This document shows positions 1-8,644 of a stretch of 16,348 bases of DNA, piece after piece (within the stretch, counting starts at the first letter, position 1; each line of letters begins with the position of its first letter). This DNA is from Ichthyophonus hoferi (lineage: Eukaryota > Opisthokonta > Ichthyosporea > Ichthyophonida > Ichthyophonidae). A program made the translations under genes and the position numbers. The notes under the pieces were generated by a model that saw nothing but the letters and a program-made list of their open reading frames with translations, was not told the origin of the DNA and searched no databases. The DNA lies in contig NAOQ01000730.1 of NCBI GenBank assembly GCA_002751075.1, forward strand, positions 9,330 to 25,677. Reading direction: 5' to 3'.

Positions 1-61
1 ATAAACAAAGCTAACGTCTAGCACTTGCTTTTATACTGGATTGTCTTTTATTAATTTTCAT

Positions 62-128
62 ATTGGGATTGGTTAATCGATTTTATTCTAATCGAAATCG
101 ATTACTATTCGTTGGGCCAATAACGTCA
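62..128. promoter_or_regulatory. CCAAT-box and CRE-like cluster
   Basis: Two inverted CCAAT boxes (ATTGG at 62-66 and 68-72) are followed by a forward CCAAT at 117-121 and, two bases later, an ACGTCA half-CRE at 123-128. CCAAT boxes are bound by NF-Y/HAP complexes and CGTCA by bZIP factors, so this could be a promoter or enhancer. No gene starting nearby can be recognised, so the target is unknown and the role is inferred from motif clustering only. Confidence 0.3.
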
Positions 129-169
129 CTGCCGTGAATTTATATCAAATGTGTTAAAACAAGTGGTTG

Positions 170-196
170 CTTGCTCTAGGGATTAGCCCGAGCAAG
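170..196. repeat. GC-rich hairpin (inverted repeat)
   Basis: CTTGCTC (170-176) pairs perfectly with GAGCAAG (190-196). Inside, GGG pairs with CCC around an ATTAG loop, leaving only a TA bulge. It stands out in AT-rich surroundings. A purine-rich tract with repeated AGAGCAAG-like words follows at about 203-238. Function unknown. Confidence 0.5.
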
Positions 197-640
197 TGCC
201 AAAAGAAGAGTCAGAGCAAGAGCAAGAAAGAGCAGGAACATTTAGCATATAATCTAATGGACCATCTTCCGTTTATTTTTCATTGGGTGCCATGCCATAG
301 TCACTACTGAATGTTGTCAAAAATTATCTAGCTCATTTAGTGACCGAGAGGCCTACAGCTAAATAGTCACCATGTTAAGGTTCTTTTCATATTCTTTTTT
401 CATATTTTTTAAGCCCTAGGTGAAATAATACCCTTAAGCCAAATGGGAGTGTTAAAACAGGAATATTCAATTAATTTGGGCATTTCTTTATATAGTGTTA
501 CAAGATTGCTAACCGCAGCCCAAATAATAAGTAGATTGATTCTTGTCATAGTATGCAGTGTATGAACATCAACGAGGAAATGAGGTGATTCATCATCTAA
601 ATAAGTCGCTAGCTACGAACATTTAATATTATTAGCCATT
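197..640. other. AT-rich sequence without recognisable gene
   Basis: After the purine-rich tract no reading frame, RNA gene or repeat can be supported here. It reads as ordinary AT-rich intergenic DNA. Confidence 0.5.
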
Positions 641-641
641 A

Positions 642-1467
642 TTATTGCATATCTAGCCTAATTAAATAGTTAGTGCTATCTATTGGTGTTAGACGGCAAT
701 CTAAGATATCTATCGAAATTGAGCCAGCCAATGGTAGAGATCCTGCAACTATAAGCCATTTCAGATCATAACGTCCAGATAATATATCGCTAAGGCAAGT
801 CCTATTGACTTGTTTAATAGTAAAAAAATGCGACTTTTCATATTTGTATTTTATGTATTCAAAGGAACACATTTAAATCCTCCTTAATTTTGGTATTTTT
901 TTTAAAACGAATTTAGGCCACAGGAACGCTCGTGTCACTACTTATTATTCCCATCAGTATTTAAAAAATTAAAAATCTGAAAACCAAAATCTATACCCAT
1001 TCTTTCCAATAAGAATTGAAAATTTTTAATATAAAACATAATAGACGAATGGCAATAGAGGTTATGTATCTTATTAATTTAATTTATCTAATCAAAGGAC
1101 TTTAATCTATCTGGCCAGACTTAATTGTATTCTTACAGGCGTGGAAATCTAGCTGGCTCCCGTTTTCCAGCTGTTTGATTAGTCAATTAATGATAAGACT
1201 GATTGATCAGGTCTAGCTCAGTCCTGTATAGTCCAATGATGAGTAAAGGCTATTTAAAATGCGACCACATTATTGGTTTTTATAAATAGTATTTAATACT
1301 CTATAATATCAATGCCTAGTGATTTCCTAATGGTTTGATTAGGCAATCCAGTCTATCCGGCAGAGCAACCTCCTATGATCTTTTATGACTATCGCTGCAA
1401 CATCTTTCAACTCCGGATGTATAGCCGAAGCTCTGGCAACAAACGGATCATAAAAGGGATTGTTTCG
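642..1467 (-). other. Coding-like stretches of unknown origin
   Basis: Two minus-strand stretches have more balanced base composition than their surroundings and stay open: 642-872 (76 residues) and 1339-1467 (about 42 codons, containing AIHPELKDVAAIV). I recognise no family in either. They lie just downstream, in minus orientation, of the LTR-like repeat at 1450-2197, so they could be interior remains of the same old element or unrelated relics. The plus strand is also open over part of the second stretch, which weakens the coding case. Confidence 0.2.
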
Positions 1468-2197
1468 TTATTCGTTATTAGTACGTTCTCAATTAGGTAA
1501 ATTTATTGGTCAATTACATAGAATAACATTCACTGAAATAGTCAGATACACAGCCAATCAAATTAAGATACAATAACATTAGATTGTTTTTGAACTGGAT
1601 TTTTTACGATCGCATTGGCGTTGATGAATCGAGTTACGATTGACACCCGCGGTAAACGTATGCTGCGGAAAGGATAACAGGAACGAAGACAACTAATAAT
1701 AAACACGGCTAATGGCGTTTCAACCATTGCAAAACATTTTTTTGCATTTCTTATATACATAAATATAATTTATCTTAATGGTTAGAGGATACTTGTTCTG
1801 TATTCTATAATTATCCTGTCTTCATTGTAATGTCTAGACCAGTACTAGCAGTTAGGAATAAGCGCCAGTGTTCTGAGAATATTTCTCTTAATAATAATAT
1901 TGAAAATTACTTAGTGACTTTTGAGTCTAACAACACACATTACATACATACAAATATAACATCCCTCACTGATAAAGCACACGGTGCCATATGCACTATT
2001 GCAACTAAACAATTCAAAGTAGGAATCCCTCCTTCAGTAAGAGCTGGATACAACCAAAAAAAAACGATTAAAGATAAAAATCAAAAAATGCACCTGTCAT
2101 TACATTGTTTTTTATTGAAAGCGGATCAGCACTAAGTATCGTGTCTATTGCTAGCCTAGCCGAAGATACTTCTAAGCGAAAATCAAATTCCTATAAA
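1450..2197 (-). mobile_element. Old LTR-like repeat, copy 1 (minus orientation)
   Basis: Read on the minus strand, this segment aligns end to end with 12774-13530 on the plus strand. Conserved blocks occur in the same order: TATCCAGCT.TTACTGAAGG (near 2050-2030), TCAGAACACT (1876-1867), TATGTATATAAGA (1761-1749), then TTTATTAGTT-type and ATTGACCAATA blocks. By eye identity is about two thirds with small gaps, so the copies are old. Size near 750 bp, a central TATA box and the copy-2 context upstream of a Ty3/gypsy protease fragment suggest a long terminal repeat. No clear target-site duplication was seen. It could be a solo LTR or one end of a decayed element. Confidence 0.5.
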
Positions 2198-2210
2198 TAT
2201 TATTACATCA

Positions 2211-2261
2211 CCCCTATCCTCCCTCTCTCTCACCCTCTGCCTCCTCTATCTCACTTACCAT
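2211..2261. repeat. Pyrimidine-rich tract (CT-rich)
   Basis: A run of CCCTCTCT-type sequence lies on the plus strand just past the minus-strand splice donor of the CCT1-like exon. A purine-rich tract at about 2508-2531 is roughly complementary, so the two could pair across the exon. The match is low complexity and may mean nothing. Confidence 0.35.
2253..2258 (-). promoter_or_regulatory. 5' splice donor of the CCT1-like exon
   Basis: GTAAGT on the minus strand is a perfect consensus donor. It lies exactly where the chaperonin homology and open frame end, after the codons for GGYK and the first two bases of a Trp/Cys/stop-type TG codon. Confidence 0.6.
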
Positions 2262-2410
2262 TTATAGCCGCCCTTGAGGTCGTCAATCTGAGTGGTATTA
2301 TAGCAATCCCTCAGTTTACTAACCAGGGATACACTGTCCTTAGCAGCGTTCACTAAGAAGGTCTTAGGAAGTACCGTGAAGGCCTTGGAAAACTCGGTAA
2401 TAAATAGAGG
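2259..2410 (-). pseudogene. Orphan exon of chaperonin subunit CCT1 (TCP-1 alpha)
   Basis: The minus-strand frame starts at CCT (2410-2408) and encodes 50 residues plus two bases of a split codon. It contains ITEFSKAF, VLPKTFLVNAAKDS and LVSKLR, which line up with the CCT1 segment written in known family members as AEFARALLVIPKTLAVNAA and then KDSTELVAKLR. CCT1 is one of eight subunits of the cytosolic TRiC/CCT chaperonin that folds actin and tubulin; this piece belongs to the C-terminal equatorial part, roughly residues 425-475 of about 550. The open frame is bounded on one side by TTATAG (acceptor) and on the other by GTAAGT (donor, 2258-2253), and frame stops lie immediately beyond both signals. 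Other CCT1 exons were looked for on the minus strand and not recognised, so it is called a duplicated gene fragment. A live gene with very long introns is the alternative. Confidence 0.6.
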
Positions 2411-2416
2411 CTATAA
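2411..2416 (-). promoter_or_regulatory. 3' splice acceptor of the CCT1-like exon
   Basis: The minus strand reads TTATAG immediately before the first homologous codon, with a pyrimidine-rich run some 45-60 bases further upstream. The alternative GGCAG at about 2426-2422 would bring an in-frame TAG into the exon, so this AG is preferred. Confidence 0.45.
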
Positions 2417-2623
2417 TATAATCTGCCACTTAGAGGGTGAGATCATTTATTTAAGGGAGAGAAAGAATTGGTCAGTGGTTCATTGCTGTGTGGTATACTA
2501 CCGATCACTAGAGAGGAAGAGAGGGAGGGGACCTTATTTAGAAATGGGGTGGGTGATATGCTTGAGATATATATACTTATTATATTACATTACTAAATAT
2601 GATACATACATATAGGGATTAAT

Positions 2624-2869
2624 CTAATCTAATACTAACCAATGTGTGGCCAACCTTCTCCAGATGGACCCAAATGTATTGCTGGAGGTAGTATCACAAT
2701 TGATATCCCCTAAGAGCTGAGTCTCATTAGATTGAAGGTTTTTATAAACAATAAATTCTTCAGAATCAGTAGGAAGTGAAACTTTCACTTTTTTGTCAAT
2801 TCTTATGGACTGGGCATGAATGATGGGGGTAAATAAAGGTTCGCCTTTTGATAGAATGAAATTTGTCAT
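2624..2869 (-). CDS. Unrecognised 81-residue reading frame
   Basis: The frame runs from an ATG at 2869-2867 and has protein-like composition, for example TDSEEFIVYKNLQSNETQ and DINCDTTSSNTFG, with few of the Lys/Ile/Asn/Tyr runs typical of random AT-rich frames. Near its end the minus strand reads CACATTG followed by GTTAGT, an acceptable splice donor, so it could be an exon. It lies upstream, on the same strand, of the CCT1-like exon, but it does not resemble the CCT1 region expected there and its phase does not fit. No family is recognised; it may be part of an unrelated or decayed gene. Confidence 0.25.
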   Translation of the reverse strand: MTNFILSKGEPLFTPIIHAQSIRIDKKVKVSLPTDSEEFIVYKNLQSNETQLLGDINCDTTSSNTFGSIWRRLATHWLVLD

Positions 2870-3131
2870 TGGAAGAACTTAGAACTCAGGCTTTAGTTAT
2901 TCCTTAATAATAAAAATGAATATTTTTACTGCAAGTCTTAAACAGTGTTTGTTTACTTTTAAATTTATTGGTCCTCGATACAGACTAGAGTTTTAGTTAT
3001 ACGGTTGCAAACTAAGTGACTGGCTTACAGCTCGTAAATTAATTTTAATGTGTAAGCTAAATATTGGACTTAAAACTTGCACCCACTTTATTAGGGATAT
3101 CTATTTAGCTAGATGGTGTTCATTTATTAAA

Positions 3132-3412
3132 TTAGCACTTCCAACTGTTGGAATCTTTACTGTTGTTTGTAGGTTCTGCTCCACTATCTATAGATATGTG
3201 ATAATCCTGTTCAGCTTCACTTGACTCTTGACTTGTAGTTATTTCAAAGTCTTTATACTGTCGTCCCAACAAGTTCTTCTCACTTAATTCTGATGCAAAC
3301 TGGTTACATTGCTTCTTCTTCCCTATGGATCCCAACGTTGTTGCTGTTGCAGAGGTTGTTTTTTATTTATTTTTATAGGCAGAGTAAGTTGGAGTTTTTT
3401 TTCTCTTTACCA
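3132..3412 (-). pseudogene. Unrecognised coding-like frame, interrupted once
   Basis: On the minus strand an ATG at 3412-3410 opens a frame beginning MVKRKKTPTYSAYKNK, basic like the start of a DNA- or RNA-binding protein. The same frame continues to a stop at 3132-3134 through KKKQCNQFASELSEKN and a Ser/Glu-rich end with SQESSEAEQDYHISIDSG. One in-frame stop interrupts it early; the rest, about 77 codons, is uninterrupted and reads like real protein. No domain is recognised. It could be a decayed host gene, a transposon-derived gene start, or a gene with an unrecognised short intron. Confidence 0.3.
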
Positions 3413-4102
3413 TAATTAACACTACTAAACAAACGTATATACTGTACTTAACTTTATTGTTTGACTCTATGTAATCAGGATCTAGACTAAGTTTGTGATT
3501 TCTGGTTGTATAGTTTTTGGTTCAGATTAATACCAGTTGACCATGTAATAAGCATTTAATATAAGCATATAAGCAAATAAGAACTTTACATGACTGCTCT
3601 CCAGCGTGTTTTCAATAACAGATTTTTGAATAATTATGCAAAGAATCAACAACTATATAACTGATGGCATACATAGAATTAGTCTAAGTCCTGATTAAGA
3701 AGCCCACAATAAAGTTTTATTTCCTTTTTTCAACTTTGTAGTTAAAACCATGTCAACGTTTAGAGGAAAATCTAACCAAGAAAATCTGTCAAAAACATGA
3801 AACGGAGGGCAGTGACAGTTAAACTCACCAAACTATGAAAATTCATGGATAATATAAAGAAGAAGGCAAAGGTTGTGGTTTAAACAGACAGAGGTGATTA
3901 TATGAGTAAGGATTTAACAGTAGAAGAGCCTTAAAGATAACGTGGACTGTACACAAATAAGTTACCAGTTTAATACAGATGCGCAGCTAGTATGACAACT
4001 TTGTCTAGCCAACATCAACTTATCCTCTAAATAATATTTACTATTCAAACTTGGATTGCATGTCTATAGGAAAAATTCTGTTCTGGAAACAAAACGTTAA
4101 TG
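3413..4102. other. AT-rich sequence without supported gene
   Basis: Only short frames are present. A 16-codon frame from the ATG at 3750-3752 has a good start context but ends quickly. No repeat or RNA gene was recognised. Confidence 0.4.
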
Positions 4103-4476
4103 AGAAAGGAAGGGAATGAAAAAAGCTGCCAACAATGTATGGAGTTATTAAACAACAAAGGCATGCTCTTTGATGCATTTCAAAATGATCCTAAAAAAGA
4201 CAAAAGATGGGGCAAGAGTTGGGCGTAAAATGGAGTGAAAATAAATTTATTTATTATAATGATCAGAAAATAAAAATAAAAATATGTTCAAATGATGTTG
4301 ACCCTGCTTGGTATATTTGTGAAATGAGAGCAATGAAAAGGAACGATATGAGAATGAAATTCAATAAAGAAAGAGATAAACAATTGTTTTTCAAAACTCT
4401 GCATGAAATGGAGCGTGTTACAAGAGACGGTGGTGAAATACCAGTTATAGCACATATATTGATTGGAATAGATTAA
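4103..4476 (+). pseudogene. Coding-like patch, family unknown
   Basis: Two overlapping plus-strand frames look protein-like. One, about 4103-4228, contains CQQCMELLNNKGMLFDAF, with a C-x2-C pair, and ends in RWGKSWA. The other, 4207-4476 (89 residues from ATG), contains GVKWSENKFIYYNDQKI, ICEMRAMKRNDMR and HEMERVTRDGGEIPVIAH. They meet near 4207-4228, as expected for a decayed gene or two exons, but no splice signals or family can be named. High Lys/Asn/Ile content means chance openness in AT-rich DNA is a real alternative. Confidence 0.25.
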
Positions 4477-4479
4477 TAA

Positions 4480-6022
4480 AAAGAAATAAATTGAAAAATA
4501 ACCCCAACCAACTTCCTATACAAGATGCTGATAAAAAAAAGTGATTTACTGCAGCAGTACCACCACATTAGATTTGTCAGAGACGAAGGTTTACGCTAAG
4601 GTTTAGAGAACTATATCTAATCCCATTGGTATTGGGTATCTTTAAAATTTCGATGAAGCCTTCCTTTGGAAAGAAAAGGGCCAAAACTGCCTATGGGTTT
4701 AGAGAAGCACTTATGATATACCTTGGGGAAAAGTAGACGGAAATAGATAAGATTATAGCAGTTTCTAGCAAACTTTTGTCAAATTGTTATTTCCAGCACT
4801 TTAAACATGATATATTGCATGCATAATAATTAAACTATGCATATATGCACTGGAAGAATTTTCGCAATAATTTGGTTTTATTTAATGTGTTTAATTGTAT
4901 TTTTAACTTGTTAGCCTATTCATATATTATGGCATAGTATATTTAATATTTAAGCTATATAAGCAAATAACACAGTTAAAAAGTATTTATTTTTATAAAT
5001 ATGCCAAGAAATTAACATGATATACCAGGTCACTTTGTGTTTTTTTACATTTAAAATTACACAAGAGAATTTTACTCTTATAATTGCTTACTTAATACAA
5101 TTGAATCTTGCGATGCTGCCTGTGAGACCTAACAGACAGTTAATGGAATTGAGACGGATGACTTACTTTAAAAATGGATTAAACGAAACGAAGAAGGAAG
5201 ATTTACTACCATTTTAATAGACAATGGAGTTAATTTAAAATTATTTTAATTTCTGAATTGCCAAGGATATATAACTAATATATGCTGATTGCATGATTCT
5301 AATATATATATCGACAAGCTCGAAAATCATATGTGCCCCATTTACACGTTTTATTCTAGGGCCAAGTCGTTTAGCTGGCAAACTACTTTTTTTTCTTTTT
5401 TCAAAAAAATCTTATTTATAAGTGTCATTCAACATTTGCTGGTCCGATGGCTTCAAATTTTTCTTTCATGCTTATTCCTTCACATCATTTTGATATAAAT
5501 CGAAATGCATAGAACGTTTTGACCAGTGGAGATGGCATTATCGCCCATTCCCTTGCTTTGATCACTGTTTTTGAATTTTCTTTGCCACAAATGGTATTAA
5601 TCATAATTAAAAAGTCTCCAATATTTGTGATGAAATAAAAATTATTCGTTTTTTAAGGTTGGCTGTAGGTTTGCTTTCTCACATTTAATTTCATACCCTA
5701 TTAGTCTACTTATGCTATCTTATTATTATATTTTCATATCTAATTAATATATCATTTTTATTTGTTTTGCTGATTAATAATAATTCCAATAGCATATAAC
5801 ATTTAAAAAAATGAATAACAATTATAATAAAAAACTAGGTCAGGGAGTGTTTTACGCTCGCTCTTTGCAATAAAAATAAAATAACTTTAAATGGAACGCT
5901 GGTACGTGTAATAATACTGTCGTGGGTAAAGAGAATAAATTGGGTTAATTGAGAGAGAAGGGTAGTATAGTATATTATATAGATCTAAATACATATATGA
6001 ACCACAGCAAATTAGTGTATTA

Positions 6023-6024
<2 letters not shown>
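4480..6024. other. AT-rich intergenic stretch
   Basis: Frames at 5017-5217 and 5289-5498 exist, but their composition (runs of Phe, Ile, Leu, Tyr) is what random AT-rich DNA gives, and no domain is visible. No RNA gene or clear repeat was recognised. Confidence 0.5.

Positions 6025-6060
<36 letters not shown>
6025..6060. repeat. (AT)18 microsatellite
   Basis: Uninterrupted AT dinucleotide repeat of 36 bases. Confidence 0.98.
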
Positions 6061-6066
<6 letters not shown>

Positions 6067-8180
6067 GTACGCAAGGAGAAATTGAAAATTTCATTTCTAA
6101 TGAGTGTGGGTATGAGTGGATGGGTTAACACGTGTCGCATATAGGTGAGTTGCAGATGAATAACCATACTGCTAATAATATAAGAAAGGCTGCCATAACA
6201 TAAAGCACAGCGTTTTAATACTGGCACGAAAGGATAGACTATTATTACATAATATCATATCATGAGATAACCCAGCAATTTCAAATCTTTTCTCAAATCT
6301 AATCTACTTGATGTAATTTGTAATTAGTGTGCGCGCGTTAACTAATTCTAATCCACCTATTACTACTTTATATTTTCCATAATAAATTCCCTTATGGTAT
6401 CTGTTAAAAGAGCTTTTTTATTTGCGGGATCTCTTTGGTTAGTAACTCACCAATAATCTAAGACCAAGCCTAGTAAGTTAATTACATAAAATAGAGGAAT
6501 ATCACATAATGGAATAAATTTTATTTTCAAAGTCTTGTAGCAATATGGGCACTATAATAGATAGACAATCAATTAATAAAATCATTATAGAAACCACACA
6601 ATTGATATATCTTCCTTTTCTAAAAATTTATATGTCAAGTACTAAAATCTTCTTTTTTGTTTGAGTTTTTCAGCGAGGTATAGATTAGAAAATTATATTA
6701 CTAGCTTGGAGCTCTAGAATAGATCATATATCTAATAATATCTTACTCGTAATTAGATCCTAAATCAAAGGCAAAATTATAAAATACAGATATTTACACA
6801 ACACTCCAACTTAAAACAAGAAAAAATAACACAGTATTGTACTGCTTATTGTTTTATATAAAATAAAATAAATTTATGTACAATAAATTTGTAACGACTA
6901 CTGAAACGTATGTTGCAATATTATCTTCTAAGGCGAAATATGATACAGATCCATTCATTAACATCAATTGGTCCTAATAATAATTAGCTGCCATTCGGGA
7001 TTTGCTCATTGTTGCATATCAGCTTTCTAGTACACGTAGTCACACGTGAATTTTTTATTATGCCTGATCATTTTTAAAATAACTGTATTTTTATTTTTTT
7101 ATTATAATTTTTAGGTAAAATTATAATAACAATTGATTAATTCAGTTATTACCATTAAATTGCCCGGGCAATAAAGCGTACATCATATCACTAAGACGTC
7201 CTAGATCTATTTTGCATCTATAATTGATTAGACTTTTCTTTATTATCTTGCTAGCGCGCTGTGTTTGACCCCATATGAAAATTAATTAAGTTCGTTAGTA
7301 ACTTAAAACGTTCAAATTAAAATATAAATTGGAGATAGTATTTAGTATTATGTCATTGATCTTACATTTATTATTAGTACTTTCTAGCATAATTGCATTT
7401 CCTTCAGATCTGGCAATGGGAGTATATGGTTAGTGTCATTGGCCAATCACCAAAGGAATACATTTTAATTTCAGTGATATTATACTTTTAACTGAAACTA
7501 CGATTTTTGAACGAATCTTATCGCTCTTAAATTTAATTACAAGAGCATGTTTACTTAAAAAATATTCACATCCGTTATCAATCTATCTTTAGATCTTTAA
7601 TTATCCATTCCTTCCAATCTTGGCCCATTGTCAAATTAGCAAGATCGGGTCGATCTTGCACATAATAGGATGTAATTAGATTGAGAACGTTGTAAATATG
7701 TAAAATATAGTCAGAACCGATATCCAGTTAACAAAACATATATACATATTTACATAGATATAGATATAATTTTAAAAAATATTGATTTTGATGTAAATCA
7801 AATATAAAACAAAACAAAGTACTAAGTGCAGGTTTTAAATAATTGATCTTGGTTTGAATTAGCTCCTTACATTAAGATGTATACAGATGTGAACTGCAAG
7901 AAAGCCACACGTATTTTATTTTTCGAGTAAGATGAGTAGTGCATTAATCGAATGAAAGCAATGTATACTGAATTATGGCCAATAACCCATTTAAAACTCA
8001 TTATATTAAAAATAAAATATTATTTATAGGCATATGTGCATTTTAAATTTTTTTTTCCATTTCTTATATAATAAATGTCAAATATGTTTACTAATGTGTA
8101 TATTTTATGTTAGATGCGTTTCTAAAAAATTACGCTATAAGATTGAGCTGTCACTCGTGCTGAGGAAAGGCTCTTGGGGA
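6061..8180. other. AT-rich intergenic stretch
   Basis: No coding region, RNA gene or mobile element is recognisable. The only clear structure is the palindrome at 7099-7129, listed separately. Confidence 0.5.
7099..7129. repeat. Perfect 13-bp palindromic hairpin
   Basis: TTATTATAATTTT (7099-7111) and AAAATTATAATAA (7117-7129) are exact reverse complements around a five-base TAGGT loop. All stem pairs are A-T, so it may arise by chance or be a cruciform-prone site. No gene lies beside it. Confidence 0.7.
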
Positions 8181-8184
8181 ATAA

Positions 8185-8207
8185 CCAATAATTTTACGTC
8201 AGTGACG
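8185..8207. promoter_or_regulatory. CCAAT box plus palindromic CGTCA-G-TGACG
   Basis: CCAAT at 8185-8189 is followed by CGTCAGTGACG (8197-8207), an inverted pair of bZIP/CRE half-sites. It lies about 440 bp upstream of the SAM-domain gene and resembles the CCAAT/ACGTCA module at 117-128. It is a candidate upstream element for that gene, inferred from motif and position only. Confidence 0.35.
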
Positions 8208-8515
8208 GCCTACTGTTAAATAAACGGTTATGATAGGCATTGTTTGATATCCTCTATAATTAAATTTTAAAATAAAACTACTGTATTTTTATTATAGAAA
8301 AGGCGAGAAAAATCCATATATTACACAAACCAGTAAATATAATTTGGTAACATTCTTAGAAAATAAAATTCTGAGAAGGTAATATAATGAAAAGATATAT
8401 AATGCAATACTAACCATTAGTAAACGGTGGGAATGAATTCTCCTTGTTTAATAAACGACTTTCATTCATTTGCTAATAATCATTTATAGAATATGGCAGG
8501 TTGCCTCAGCCCACG

Positions 8516-8528
8516 TTCTATATAATAG
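8516..8528 (+). promoter_or_regulatory. Possible TATA element of the SAM-domain gene
   Basis: CTATATAATAG lies about 120 bp upstream of the start codon, just after a locally GC-richer stretch. In such AT-rich DNA a TATA-like word is weak evidence, so the transcription start is not established. Confidence 0.25.
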
Positions 8529-8644
8529 CTCTTCATTAATAATTCATAGTACTAGAGTTTCTTTATTGTCTTATTTAAGTGGTATTATAAAATAATATTT
8601 ATTATTTTTTTTCAAAGTGAAATTTATATCTGTTCATTATAAAA

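Noticed and set aside
1830-2135. 101-residue plus-strand reading frame
   Set aside because: It is antisense to the LTR-like repeat, which explains the sequence better through its match to copy 2, and no protein family is visible.
2376-2615. 79-residue plus-strand reading frame
   Set aside because: Partly antisense to the CCT1-like exon and its upstream intron, with no recognisable domain.
6012-6227. 71-residue minus-strand frame ending in a Tyr-Ile run
   Set aside because: The Tyr-Ile run is just the translated (AT)18 microsatellite.
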